Source: Bettongia penicillata ogilbyi (taxonomy: Eukaryota > Chordata > Mammalia > Diprotodontia > Potoroidae). Taken from it: DNA of 64,000 bases. The stretch spans positions 1,433,279-1,497,278 of the forward strand of contig JAJHZJ010000220.1 in the NCBI GenBank assembly GCA_023548195.1, written 5' to 3'. Positions 21,831 to 33,850 of the stretch are shown here, piece after piece. The first letter of the stretch is position 1. Each line of letters begins with the position of its first letter. The position numbers were made by a program, and so were the translations under genes. Below the pieces are notes generated by a model that saw only the letters and a program-made list of their open reading frames with translations, was not told the origin of the DNA and ran no database searches.

Positions 21831-22619
21831 AAAGTGGTTTGAGGACTTGCACTTGGTACAGGAATATGATGGTTAAATCTTGATTGTGACCTGGTAAGTA
21901 ATGAAGAAATAGCTTACCCTGGTGTGTGTTTTAAAAGGAAGTTCACAGAGGAATCTTCTAATTAGCAAGAGGGGCTGAAGTGGCAGAGGGTACCTAAAGA
22001 CTATGAATTGCAGGGCTGAAGTGATTTTCCAGGATAAAGATGTTTCTATAGCATGATGAAGTTCACATTGTTTCCTTTTAAAAAGAAAATTAAAACTTTA
22101 TAGTCATCAGTATGTGCTTTCATTTCACTCTAAATTATGTGTCTTTTATGTTATATTTCTATAAAGAATATTAAAATAAAAATACATTCTCCTGTAGAAC
22201 ATAAGGAAATGACCTCACATTCAAAGCCCTAGCAATTAATTGTATATTTTCAGATCATCTATGAGCTATATGAAATAAAAGACATAGACATTTGCTACCA
22301 CTTTCCAAACACTTATAAAAAAGTAAGTTTTATAAAATTAAACCTCTTCGGAATTAAAAAAATTACCTGTTATCATCATCAAATAATCTATCCTACAGCC
22401 ACAAGCCTTCTAGCATGTATCCTCTCTATATACAGAAATGTTCTCAGATAGTGTAGCCATTTTCTTACCAAGAAAAAATTAAACTTTACAGACTCTTCCA
22501 GAATTTATATTCTATTGATATAGCTATGGATTATTTAGAACCACTTCTGCACTGCAATGAGGCATCAGAGTGAGACTTCTTAGAAGGTATCATTACTAAG
22601 TCATTTAATGTATTTAAGA
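21831..22619. other. Intergenic, nothing recognised
   Basis: No supported coding region or repeat. Confidence 0.4.
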
Positions 22620-23445
22620 TGGCGAGATGAATGAACAGACTGAGAGACACAGTTTCTGGATAATTAATAATAAATTTATTCATTATGGCTTGCAAATAAT
22701 GAATAAATCAAAGCCAGTGGCTCTCTGAAAAACCAAAGATGAGCCTTGCAGTCAGATGAATGCTTAAATATGCTTGGAAACAGGATTGTCTCTGACAGGT
22801 GGAAATCAACTTTGATTGGTTAACAATTAATGTAAGTGAAAATTATAATGAGTGCTGGACTTACTCTAATGATGGAATTGGGGAAATTGCTTTGATCAAG
22901 TCATTCTTAGAGAAAGAGACATCTCAACTCGAATCATCCCTTTGTGCTTTGTGCTGTTGAGACCAGCACCTCTTAAACTGTGGGTTGTGTCCTTATATTT
23001 GGCAATGTAAAACTTTTCTGAATGCGATAACCTAAAATTAATTAAAATTAAATATATAATGAGTCTGAGATGTTTCTGGCAGCACTTGCCCATGATGCAT
23101 CTTGCAGTTTCACTGCAGTTATGGCTCTGAACACTAAGGGTGGGTATTTATACTGCACATGTCCTCAGGCCACACAAGCACAAGATATGCTGCAAAAACA
23201 TGGAAAGAGATCAGGAATAGAAAAAGTTTGAAAAGCCCTGATCTAGACAAAAGGATTTATACTTCACTTAGGCTGGAATTCACCTAAATTAAATTCTCTG
23301 TATTCAGAAATTAGCTTTCCTATTTGGGTGGGATCCTGGTCAAGGATCCTCGTCAAGACTGAAGAGAACAGTTAATGGTCAACCCTGTCCTTCACTAGGA
23401 CTTGGCATTGAATGAGGTGATAAAAAGGGGGAAAAACCCCAATGG
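22620..23445 (-). mobile_element. Possible solo LTR of an old endogenous retrovirus
   Basis: Read on the minus strand, the block has a TATA-like 'catatttaagc' (about 22775) and then AATAAA-type signals near 22675-22705, about 70-100 bases downstream, the usual spacing of an LTR. It ends with 'ctgtgtctctcagtctgttc'. The other end is near a run of G/C at 23430. No retroviral gene sequence was seen beside it. A small hAT element interrupts it at 22964. The call rests on layout only. Confidence 0.35.
22964..23240. mobile_element. Non-autonomous hAT element (MITE)
   Basis: The left end cagcacctcttaaactgtgg and the right end aaagtttgaaaagccctg are imperfect inverted repeats with the CAG...CTG termini of hAT transposons. 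Flanking 8-mers are gttgagac and atctagac, 5 of 8 identical, compatible with a worn 8-bp target duplication. There is no transposase inside, so it needed an hAT transposase in trans. Confidence 0.55.
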
Positions 23446-24999
23446 ATTTCCTCCTCCCCCCCACACACACCATTAGTAATTGGCTACCAATAGTCATTTC
23501 TCTCATTGCTCAATGTTTTTCTACTTACATAGTTTTATTTAGACTGTTAAACACAAAAGTACTTCACAAGTTGATACAACCAGGAATGCATGATTACCAT
23601 GTCACCACAACTATTAGAAAATGGGGGCACATTATACAACCCACACTGAAATGAATCTGTGATTTCATTTGTATTGATACTTTCTGAAAACATGAAGATA
23701 ATATATTTACTTCTGTCCTCCTATGTCATTCTGGTTCGTTTCTTCCTTTAAAGTTACTATAGCAATCTGTCCTAACATATTGACCCTCTAATTTTCTGTT
23801 ATTCTCTCTCAAAATATGAAAGGTATGGTAGCTTTTCTCACACCAAAACACTTTTGGTGACATCTTTTATATGACTTATGATTTTTTCTTATTTTCAACT
23901 TGTTGCATTCTACTCAATGCAATCCTATTCCTCTGCCTTGCACTTTTAGTAATAGTTTATTTTAATTCTTTGGGTTCTGTAGACTCTCTAGTATTATATA
24001 TCTTCTAGTCACACAAAAGCACTAGAAGGATATTGCTATCATGTACACATATATACACACATATGTGAATATATCTGGATAAACACATATGACTACTTGT
24101 ATCCTTATAGAATTATACATGTATTCATGCATTAAATATATAACATGGAGAAACATATATATGTATATATATATATATGCACATCACATATATGCATATT
24201 GTATACAGAATCTCTCACACACATTAGGTCAGTTTTGCAAATAAGCTTCAGCTTGGGCTCATAATTCAACTGAATAAAGAGAACAGAATGGATTTATTTT
24301 GTGAAACTGAAAAGTTCTTTTAATAATTACAATTTTTCTGTAGACAATGATCAATCATTCTAATATTAATATTATTCATGTTCTGTATGATTAAAAGAAT
24401 ATATATTCTATTATTGTTGGCTTCTTTTATATTATATATGCGTGTGCTTATGCACATGCATATGTGTACTATATATGCATATGTATGTATACACATACAT
24501 ATTAAAATAACACAAACACAAAAAACCATAACAGAATCTAAAATATAATAAACATAAAGAGAGGTTCAAGTTAAAGACAGGAGGCACAAAGATCAATGTT
24601 TCTGACTTTCAATTTCCGGAAGTAATTTTAGTGGGGTAATACCAGTGATCAAGGTAGAAGATCACACCATATTTACTCCTTGACTTAACAAAGTCCATTT
24701 TGCTTAAGATGTGAACTCATTGCAACAGATATTTGAAGTAAATTGTGTATGTACTGTCTTAAAAGGGTATATTTTTCCTTTATCTGTATCCAATTTGTAC
24801 CAAAATGTTCAAGTACGACACCCATGTTGAATAATGAATTAAATATCTGAAATTACATACACACACACACACACACACATTAGGTTTTAGATGCAAAATT
24901 AGTGAGTGATCTTTAATTCATGCTAAATATTGAATTCTATGTAATAGAATTAGAATACTAATACTAATGAATGCCAATAGTTCTAATACTAATCGTTGT
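23446..24999. other. Intergenic, with CATA-rich stretches and a (CA)n
   Basis: No gene or clear interspersed repeat. Purine-pyrimidine rich CATA/TATG sequence lies at 24040-24200 and 24425-24500, and a (CA)n run at 24859-24880. The 69-codon frame at 24320-24529 is a translation of the CATA-rich part. Confidence 0.45.
24859..24880 (+). repeat. (CA)n microsatellite
   Basis: Eleven uninterrupted CA units. Confidence 0.95.
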
Positions 25000-25160
25000 C
25001 ACAAGACTTGTATTTTGCTAACAGCTTTGCTGCTACCTGGCTCTGTTACCTTGGGCAAGACTCTTGATCTCAGCATTGGCTCCCTCAAAAGTAAGAAAAA
25101 GAAAAGAACATGAGCAAAGTAAATATTAAAGGCCTATTCAGGTCTATGATCCTTTGATTT
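25000..25160 (+). mobile_element. MIR-like SINE
   Basis: Carries 'cacaagacttgtattttgct', then 'ctgctacctggctctgttac' and 'cttgggcaagactcttgatc', the MIR core order, followed by a worn 3' part 'aggcctattcaggtctatga'. Confidence 0.55.
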
Positions 25161-25849
25161 TTATCATCTATCTAAAGCTTGTGATTAGTGTAGTATATGT
25201 GTCATGACCATAATTGGAGATTCAATTATCCTTTGAGTTATATAACAATTATATATTTAAAAAAACAGTTTTCCCTCCCAAAACATCTTATTTCTTCCTA
25301 CTGGGGACATTTTACAAATTAAGAAATGAATTACTGTTATTTTAGCTTGCTGTTTTACTTTTGTTTTGCTCCTTTTCATGTTATTCAGAAAGCAATTTTA
25401 ATATTCTTAAATGGTTATTTACTGTGCAGTTGGACTTCTCCCTGTCTGGATGAACAAGATCATACAAAGTCTTTGTATATTTGTAAACTTTTGTTGCCAT
25501 GTTTTCAATCATATAATAATCTCAGGGCATCCTATACCTTGGAACCTCAAAATAATTTTCAGTATTTTCTGTCTGATGGGATTTCCATTTTTTTAAGCTT
25601 TTTTCTTGCACAGAATTAGGGAGTAGAATTATTCATGGATAACACACATATACACATAAACATAAACAAATACATGTACAAATTGCTTAGATCAAAGAGT
25701 CCTCTAACTTTCTTCCATCATCATACAATTAATTTATATGCTTATCTTCTTAGAGAAAGAACCTACATTTGTTAGGGTAAGGTTCAGAATAATTCAATTT
25801 CACAATGTGGAGCCCCAGGGATTTGACAAAATCTGAGTACTAAAGCTAA
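25161..25849. other. Intergenic, nothing recognised
   Basis: The overlapping frames at 25326-25619 and 25411-25596 are in two different phases of the same strand and show no known domain. Confidence 0.4.
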
Positions 25850-26690
25850 ACTAAAAGGATGAAAATAGGAAGTTTAAAATGTGTATGAAGAAATGGAGAG
25901 AAATGCAGATTAAGATAATTCTAAGCAACATTTCATACCTATCATGGTAACATGACAAAAAAGGAAAATGATAAATGTTGGCAATATGGAAAAATGAGAA
26001 TACAAACTGATCCAACCATTCTAAAGAGTATTTTGGAATTGTGCCCAAAGACCAACCAAACTGTACATTCCCTTTGATTCAGCAATACCACTACTAAGTC
26101 TGTATCCAAAAGAGATCATAAAAATGGAGGAAGGACTCACATGTACAAAATATTTGTTGCAGCTATTTTTGTAGTAGCAAAGAACTGGAAATTGTATATT
26201 ATTGTGATGGAATAATATTGTACTATAAGCAATGATGAGTAGGATGATTTCAGAATAACCTGGGAAGACTTATATGAACTGACACTGAATGAAGTGAGCA
26301 GAACCAGGAAAACATTATATACAGTAACAGAAACATTGCGCAATGATTACCTATGATGAACTTAGTTCTTCTCAGCAACACAATGATCCAAGACAATTCC
26401 AAAAGACTCAACATAGAAAATGCTAACCACATCCAGCAAAAGAATTATGGAGTCTTAATGAAGATCAAGGCATACTATTATCATGTTTTTTTTTCTTTCT
26501 TATGGTCTTTCCTTTCTGTTCTGACTATTCTTTCACAATATGACATGTGAAAATATGATTGTTTATGTATAATCTATATTAAATTGCTGCTGCTTTGGGG
26601 AGGGAGGTTGGGAGAAAAAATTGGAACTCAAAATTTTACAAAAATGAATGTTGAACATTATATGTGTAGTAAGAAAAAATATTGAGGAAA
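25850..26690 (+). mobile_element. L1 3' end
   Basis: Clear copy of the marsupial L1 tail: 'acaaaaaaggaaaatgataa', 'ctgatccaaccattctaaag', 'agcaataccactactaagtc', 'gtgagcagaaccaggaaaac', 'acaatgatccaagacaattc' and a 3' end 'attggaactcaaaattttac'. It is 5'-truncated near 25850 and ends in an A-rich stretch near 26690. It is the best-preserved L1 tail in the window and serves as the internal reference for the others. Confidence 0.85.
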
Positions 26691-28474
26691 ATAATATGTT
26701 TAAAATGATAAATTTTTGTGACACTGAAGATCAGGGGAGAAACTAAAATCTGATTTATAGATCTGAAAGTCATTAAATAGAACTTAAACCTAACACCATA
26801 ATTTAAGAGGTAACAGATGTGGTTTCCAAAGGAGGAAGTATATCGAAGAGAAGATCAAACCTAGAAAAGAATTGGAAGGAGATCCTCAGTTAGGTGATAT
26901 GATATAGATACTGAGCTAGTCAAGGAAAGAGTGACAGAGCCGTCAGACAGTTATGGAAGTAAAGTCAAAATGACAGAAAATATATATTATTGATTTCTAC
27001 TGAATTGATTCTAAATATAATTGGTTATACTCTGTATTGATTTTTATAATTCAGTCTCCATCTGCCTAAAGTTATCTTTCTAAGTCTTTGAGCTGATATC
27101 AGGAATTTAGCTTATCCTCTTAGTTTAAAGTTCTAATTCAAAGAAACCTTGCTATTCCTCATACCTTCATCTCCTGGAAAATTCTAGGACATCTCTTTGC
27201 TATCTTTGAAGGCCTACAAAATGGACTACTATATTTCCACAATATATATTTTCTGTCCTTGTATGCCATTGTGTAATTGGGGCATATTTTTCCTCTTCCA
27301 ATGAAACTGCATCTTGTAGTTTTGATCTCTGGCAAAGATTACAAGATATGGATTGCTCCCATAAAACAATTAACATTCATTAGTTGACAAATAGGGGTGG
27401 TTATCAGCCTACATAAGTGCTTGCCTGTTTTTTCCACTATAGAATCCAGTATAAAGAGAGGTGGAATCTATTAGAATTTTATGATTAAAGAAGAGTTGAA
27501 GATGAGACCAAAGTTTGGACCAGGGAATAATGATCACTAACATAAACTGGGAAGAAATCTGGAGTTTTGGAGGGAAAAATAATAAACTCATATTTGGACA
27601 TGCTGAGTTTGATGGGCCAATGACATATCTGGACAAGGACTTCTTCATAACCAGTTAGATATGTGAGTCTAGAACTCAGAAGAGAGAACAGGGATAAAGA
27701 AATTGAGGTGAAAGTCAATTAATAGAGTTGACATAAAGCCTTGAGAGTGAGTGAGATTGCCAAGAGAGTAGAGAGAAAGAAGAAATGAGGACAATGTGAT
27801 TTAACTGAAGATTGAAATGTGCAGAAAATGAGGTCAGGAGAGAGATGGCATATCACCTAGTTTATTTCAGGATTAATTAATGGTAATATTGATTTAGATG
27901 CTTTCTCAAAATCTCTCACCCCTTTTTCACACATTATAGTGTGCAAACTTGCCAAAGACAGTTTATTTTTACCATAATAAAATATTCCATTTCCATATTT
28001 CTCTGATAAAAGTCATCTTCATGCTATCATATTTGTATTTCTTTTCTTACATAAAATTGGGTTTCAGGCCTTCACTATTCCCATTTTGCAGCTCTTCTCT
28101 TATTCATGATCTTCAGAAACTCGTTATTTTATAATATAAAATCAACTCTGAAACTCATATCCCCTCAATAGCCCCAGCCCATTGGTTCTCCCCCTTTTTC
28201 TGGGTAAATTGGGTGGTGGATGGTATCTGCCACCTCACCCTAGATTTTCTGTTTCAGGAGAAAACCCAGGGCATTTACCTCATCATTTTCCATTCAGCTG
28301 CTCTACTGGACTTCATGATCTCCAGAAACTCTTCATCTTACAAGATAAATTCAACTCTGTGACACAAAATTCCACATATTTCCCACTCTAGTTGCAGAAA
28401 TAACCTTCTCTGCCAATTTTCAGTTCATTGTTATATGTTATATACCTTCCCATTGGATTGCAAGCCCTCTGAAG
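26691..28474. other. Intergenic, perhaps with an ancient repeat
   Basis: No genes. Bases 27480-27850 ('cattgaagatgagacc' type text, 'ggacatgctgagtttgatgg', 'ccttgagagtgagtgagatt') resemble an ancient mammalian repeat of which pieces may also lie at 40730-41000 and 50650-50760. I cannot name it. The overlapping minus-strand frames at 27409-27718 fall inside it. Confidence 0.35.
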
Positions 28475-28730
28475 GTTTTTTTCAATTATTTTTCAGTCAT
28501 GTCCAACTCTTAGTGAACTATTTGGGATTTTCTTGGAAAAGAGGCTAGAATAGTTTGCCATTTTCTTCTCTAGATCACTTTACAGATGAAGAAGCCAAGA
28601 CAAAGAAGGTTTAGTGATTTGCCCTGGGTCACACTGCTAGTAAGTGTCTGAGACCAGATTTGAATTCAGAAAGAGGACTCTTCCTGACTCCAGGCTCAAT
28701 ATGCTATCCACTACAGCATATTTCTGTCCC
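28475..28730 (-). mobile_element. tRNA/CORE-type SINE, nearly full length
   Basis: Blocks in order on the plus strand: 'ttttcagtcatgtccaactc', 'tatttgggattttcttggaa', 'tttgccattttcttctctag', 'gccctgggtcacactgctag', 'accagatttgaattcagaaa' and 'cttcctgactccaggctcaa'. The reverse complement is the SINE. Confidence 0.88.
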
Positions 28731-29254
28731 TCTTTTTTACATGAACCTCTTCCATCTTCATTCCTGGTTAATCCTCTGATTTCAAGACTTCTTCTCATTC
28801 ATGATCCATTTTAAAATATACAATTTCTGGGTGTTTCAGGATGTATTATATGATGTGCAGCTCCTTTTCTACCATTAGTTATTTCTACTATGTAGAAAGC
28901 ATTGCCTTTAGCACATCTCCTTGGGATGTGGAACCTTAACTTAATGACTAAAACAATACTATATGCTGCTTTATCTTTTCTTCCCTATTACTGTAACCAA
29001 CAGGGGGTAGAGAAAGTTTGCTACTTAATGAGTTATAAATGATGTAATAAAGTGTCTCCTTGCAGTTGTCTTCACACTTCATTAGTGAGGTGGTTATTTA
29101 TTGAGCTATGAATTGTATTGTCATGCTAATAAGTCATTCAATTTTAGTTAAATATGAAAAGGTTTTCATGATATTATTTGGATGCAACAGAAAATATTAA
29201 CAGAGAAATATGTCTGTGACAAAAAAAATCGTGCTTATTCTCTTTCTTTTGTTC
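28731..29254. other. Intergenic, nothing recognised
   Basis: No supported feature. Confidence 0.4.
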
Positions 29255-29320
29255 CAATTACCATTGTTTGTCTTTTGTGCTCAAAGAAGAATAAAACAAC
29301 ATCACAATGTCAGGATTAAT
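29255..29320 (-). mobile_element. 3' end of an RTE-tailed SINE
   Basis: 'ccattgtttgtcttttgtgc' followed by 'tcaaagaagaataaaacaac' and 'atcacaatgtcagg' matches the terminal part of the RTE/SINE 3' end ('ctgtccttcattttcgaagaggatcaaaat' order at 10643). Only the end of the unit is present. Confidence 0.5.
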
Positions 29321-29789
29321 ATATGAATGGATTATAAATTAGTACATAGTAGATTAATAGTCTCTTAGAAGGTTCTCAATTGGTCAGGAGTGACATTTAT
29401 TAGGTACCTAATATATACAATGAGAGTTACAGAGTTATCTAGTGGATTTTGTGTTGTATTCATAGGAAACAAGAGCTGGACTTAAGTTCTGTGTCTCACT
29501 TAAACTAAAATTTTCCAACATTTTGAGTTGAAGAGGAGGTTATGATCTGAATCAGCAAAGATAATTTTGTCATAAAGACTTCTCTAGAATATTTTTAAAA
29601 GCACTTCAATTGACAAAAATGTCTCTCTTTGAAGTCTATCATAACTTGGAAGTGGCTCTGGGTCTTGAAGAGTTGGAATTTTACCAGGTTTTCCAAAGGT
29701 GGAAAAGATTTGTGCATTGACAAAGGGAATGCCTGCATTAGTATTAGCCAAGCTATATACAGAAAGGTCAATCACTTATAGGTTACCCA
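29321..29789. other. Intergenic, nothing recognised
   Basis: No supported feature; the 63-codon minus-strand frame at 29584-29775 shows no known domain. Confidence 0.4.
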
Positions 29790-30731
29790 TTGTTAAGACT
29801 TGAAAGACTATAAAACAGAAAAAATATATAACATAATACTGAATTTAGTGAAATCACTTTCATTTCTTGATAGTGGGGTGCTGGCAAACAGAAGCAATGC
29901 AACCAAGACTAAAAGGAAAGCAGAAAGCTGGGAAACATTTTTTACAAGTGCCTCTGATAAAAGCCTCAACTACATAGAGAGCTGGATCAAATTTATAAGA
30001 ATACAAGTCGTTCCTCAGTTGATAATAGTCAAAAGATGTGAGCAGGAAATTTTCAGATGAAGAAATCAAAGCTGCATAGTGATATAAAATTCTCTAAATC
30101 ACTATGCATTAGAGAAATTCTGAGGTATCACCTCATAATTAACATGTTGACAAATATGACAGAAAAGGAAAATTATAAATACTGAAGATGTGGGAAAATT
30201 GAAACACTAATTAATTAATGGCAAAGTCTGAAATGCTCCAAAATTTCTGGAGTGTAATTTGGAACTATGCCCAAAGGGTTTTAAACTGTGCATACCCTTT
30301 CATCCACCAACACCACTACTAGATCTTCATCCTAAAGAAATCATAAAAAAAGTGGAAAGGACCTACATGTACAAAAATATTTATAATAGTTTTTTCCCCC
30401 AGTGGTAAAGAATTGAAAAATTAGGGGATGCCCATCATGTTGTGGCATATGATTATGATGGAATACTATTGTGTTATAAGACTTTTGTGAACTGATGCAA
30501 ATTGAAATGAACAAAATCAAAAGAATATTTTACATGGTAACGGTAACATTCTATGACTATCAACTGTGGTTGACTTAGTACTTCTCACCAATACAATGGT
30601 CTAAGTGGTGGTGGAAAATGGTATCCACATCCAGAGGAAGAAATGGTAAGAGTCTGAAAGCAGATTGAAGTATACTATTTTATCAGTTTTTTTTCTTTTG
30701 TTATTTCTTCTTTCATAACACTAATATGGAA

Positions 30732-31688
30732 GTAAAGATGGCTCTGGAGGAGAAGTGAGGTGGGTGACCTTGAACAGCCCTCCTTCATTCAAAACGAAGT
30801 CAAGTGTAAGGCATGTAATCATTTCTCTGATGGCATGGTCTTCTTTGGCAACGACGGATGAACACAACAATCTGCGAGTAGACACAGCTCCCTGAATGAG
30901 GGTCCAGCTAGCTGGGTAACTTAGGTCTTCCTCTCTTATCTATCTCCCCCTCCATTTCCTTCTTCTCCCCAAAGGAAGGTAAATTTGTATGGCCAGAGGC
31001 TTCCCAGTTAACTTGGGGTTTACTAGCTAGATTTCTTTCCTTTCCTTGGCTTCCCTTCCCTTTGCTTTTATTTTCTTTCCCCAAACCTTAAATCTACTGC
31101 ACCCTGAAGTTCATAGATTGGAAAACACTAGGCCCCTGCCCAAGTTCCATTTAAAGGCTGTTTTCTTGGCTCAAGAGTAATCATTACTAATAACTGCTGC
31201 TGTTTTTCTCCCAGTTTGATGCAGTTATCTTTATGATATTCTATTTGTTTATATTATTTGCAAGTGCTGTAAGGCAAGATGACCAAGCATACCAAGATAC
31301 TGTACCAGCTTACTCTTTACATCTTCAAGAAGAATCTGTGAAATATAATTCCATTTGATTATAACTTATGTAATTGTTGCTCTTTTAATCCTAACTTGAT
31401 TTACCTTTTTTTCCTTTTGCTCATCAAAGGGACCATTCTCGAATTACTTCTTAGAGAGGTTTATTCACTGAATAGTTTTACCTCACTCTAAGTGAGTACC
31501 TGAATAAGCCAAGGTCTCCCATTGCATCCTGAGCTATCTGCAGTCTTCTTGGTGAATATCTGGTTACTGGATTCAGATAGCTCTGAAAGAGAAGTGAGGC
31601 TGGTGACATTACACAGCCCTCTCTCATCAAAACATAGTCAAATGCAAGTCATGTCATCAAGCAATGAAGGATGAACACAACAACAACG
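30732..31688 (+). mobile_element. 957-bp composite element with SINE-like terminal direct repeats
   Basis: The block is inserted in an L1 tail and flanked by the 8-mer atatggaa at 30724-30731 and again at 31689-31696, a likely target duplication. It starts and ends with the same RTE-tailed SINE unit: 30735-30868 ('atggctctggaggagaagtg' to 'gacggatgaacacaacaa') and about 31576-31687 ('atagctctgaaagagaagtg' to 'gaaggatgaacacaacaaca'). Between them are about 700 bases without coding capacity that I do not recognise, the last part of which (from about 31430) is shared with 20600-20760. It is either one composite retrotransposon or a SINE dimer carrying captured sequence. Confidence 0.6.
31221..31370 (+). 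repeat. Inverted repeat, left arm
   Basis: This stretch, inside the composite element, is repeated in reverse complement at 32045-32195. Shared blocks include 'ctgtaaggcaag', 'gaccaagcataccaagat' and 'cttcaagaagaatctgtgaa'. By eye the arms match at roughly four bases in five over about 150 bases. Confidence 0.85.
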
Positions 31689-32044
31689 ATATGGAAATAC
31701 GTTTTACATGATTGCACATATATCAACTATATCAAGTTGCTTACTGTCTTAGGAAGGAGAGAGAGGAGGGAGGGAGGGAGATAATTGGGAACTCAAAATT
31801 TTATTTCAAAATTGAATGTTAAAATCATCTTATATTTAATTTGAAAAACATAAAAACACTGTTTAAAAATGAAATACTGTTTAAAAGAAAAAAAGATTCT
31901 GGTTTTCTATCATTGATAAATTTAATTTTAATGCTAGCATTCTTAATGTATGGTCTTTTCTCAATAACCAGAAAAATGTTATGTTATTGGAGCAATTTAA
32001 CCATATCCACATTAATATTATCACCATAAATGAAACCTGAAAAA

Positions 32045-32195
32045 AGACATGTTATAATTAAATGGAATCGTGTTTCACAGATTCTTCTTGAAGAGCTAAA
32101 GGGTAAGCTTGTATAACATCTTGGTATGCTTGGTCAACTTGCCTTACAGTACTTACAAATAGTATTAACAAATGGAATACCATAAAGAAAACTGC
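32045..32195 (-). repeat. Inverted repeat, right arm
   Basis: Reverse complement of 31221-31370 ('ttcacagattcttcttgaag', 'atcttggtatgcttggtcaa', 'cttgccttacag'). It lies outside the composite insertion and lacks the flanking SINE units, so it is probably a fragment of another copy of the element's middle part. Confidence 0.85.
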
Positions 32196-32809
32196 AGTTT
32201 ATGCACCAATGACCTGTTCATATTAACTTCTATACGAAGTTATAATATTAACTTCCATTAACTTCAATACGAAGACAAGCATAGTGGAAGAGAGCAAAGA
32301 TCTGTGCTGGAAAACAAGGTTTGGGATTAAGAAATGAGATAGATCGCTGTCTTAAACAATACACAGAAGTCTCAGACATGTACAATCTTCTTTTATTTCT
32401 GTTGATAATTATAAGGCACAGAAATAATGTAGTAGGAGCACTATGCCATGCTTAGTATAGTGTTTTGTTTCCAATTGTATGACATCTAAACTATATTCAA
32501 AACTTAATTGATTTAAGTTGAGACACTGATTTGGCTTCCTAGTTCCTAGCCCATGACAAAGCAGGAGTGACACTCTTTCATTGTAGACCAGATCCTCCAC
32601 AACAGCCAAGACAGAGGCAAGGAAGTTGCGTCCAACTGATTAAATGTTGCATCCTTTCTGAATAGCTTTTGTGTCCCTATGGGGAATTTAACCTTTATTT
32701 GTTAACTGTCATATAACAAAAGAATGTTTCATTTGTTCCTGATCAGAATCTGAAATGCCAGACACAAATGTCTCCCCATTTGATTCCACCCCTCACCCTG
32801 AGATGTCAA
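32196..32809. other. Intergenic, nothing recognised
   Basis: A short imperfect duplication 'ttaacttctatacgaag' / 'ttaacttcaatacgaag' lies at 32223-32275. Nothing else was recognised. Confidence 0.45.
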
Positions 32810-33295
32810 AATGATCTTCCTTAAGAGGAGTTCTAGAAATGTGAACCCTCTATTCAATAAACTTTAGTGGTTCCGTATCACCTCCAGGATCAAATATATC
32901 TTCTGTCATTCAAAGCCCTTCATAATCTCCTGCTACATTGTTTTTTTAGTATTTTTCATAGTTGATTCTATTCAAGTATTCTGCAACCCAGTGACATTGG
33001 CATCTTTGCTATTCCTCAAACAAGATACTCTATAGCCAGATTCTAAGAAATTTCACTGACTGTCTTCCAGCCCTGGAATACTCTCCTTTTACCTCCTGAT
33101 CTTCCTGACTTTTTTCTAGTTTCATCTAAAATGGAACTTCTTTTTACGGGAAGCATTTCCTGATTCTGTACTCTAATACTTTCCTCTTGGTTCTTTCTAA
33201 TTTGTCTTCTACATAATTTGATGGTAGCTTCTGTACTTCTTAGCACAGTGCCTAGCAAATAATAATCACTTAAAAATGTTTATTGACTGACTGAC
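32810..33295 (+). mobile_element. L2 LINE 3' end
   Basis: L2 tail order: 'aataaactttagtggttccg', 'atcacctccaggatcaaata', 'ttcaaagcccttcataatct', 'gggaagcatttcctgattct', 'cttagcacagtgcctagcaa' and 'aaatgtttattgactgactg'. About 490 bases are preserved, the second longest L2 relic here after 52920. Confidence 0.85.
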
Positions 33296-33634
33296 TAGAG
33301 GCATTTTCCAGAGTGAAAAGGTCATCCAAAATTCAAGGCTGGCAGGACTAAATAAGATCCACCTAAAAGCATGCAAAAGAACTAGAACAGATTGACCCCA
33401 TCAAAATTCCATCTCAACAAGAGATTTTGAAAATATGAGAAACAGAAGACATTAAATCTTAAAATTGTACAAGGTCTTTTAGGATATTATATATCATATT
33501 ATGGAGAAATAGGACATTGGAAGGCAAACTCAGAATAAAATACCATCAGGAAAATTACAAAGAAACATAAAAAAAATAAATAAGAGTGCCTAAAAGAAAT
33601 GAAGTGTAGAGTTGCATTTCTAATATAATTTTTT
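33296..33634. other. Intergenic, nothing recognised
   Basis: No supported feature. Confidence 0.4.
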
Positions 33635-33850
33635 TGCTGCTGTTCAGTCATTAAATATGTTATACTATCCATAGGTTTCTCTTGCTGAAGATACTTTGCT
33701 ATTTTCTTCTCCCATGGATGAAAGAAAGCAGAGGTTAACTGGTTTCCCAAATTCACACAACTAATAAAAGTCTGAGGCTGGACTGAATGTAGATCTTTCT
33801 GACGCCAGACCCAGAATTCTCTCTATCTAGCCATCTAGTTTCCCTCCCAA
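33635..33850 (-). mobile_element. tRNA/CORE-type SINE, diverged
   Basis: 'gctgaagatactttgctatt' and 'ttctcccatggatgaaagaa', then 'ttcacacaactaataaaagt', 'tctgaggctggactgaatgt' and 'ctatctagccatctagtttc', in the reverse-complement order of the SINE. More diverged than the copy at 28475. Confidence 0.65.

Larger units (their letters stand above)
29790..31890 (+). mobile_element. L1 ORF2 3' part and tail, split by a composite insertion
   Basis: The left part, to 30731, has ORF2-like sequence at 29890-30060 ('aaaagcctcaactacataga', 'gaaattttcagatgaagaaa') and the 3' blocks 'tttggaactatgcccaaagg', 'ccaacaccactactagatct' and 'gatgcaaattgaaatgaaca'. The right part from 31689 resumes with 'atatggaaatacgttttaca' and the L1 end 'ttgggaactcaaaattttat'. 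The consensus is continuous once 30732-31688 is removed. Confidence 0.8.
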
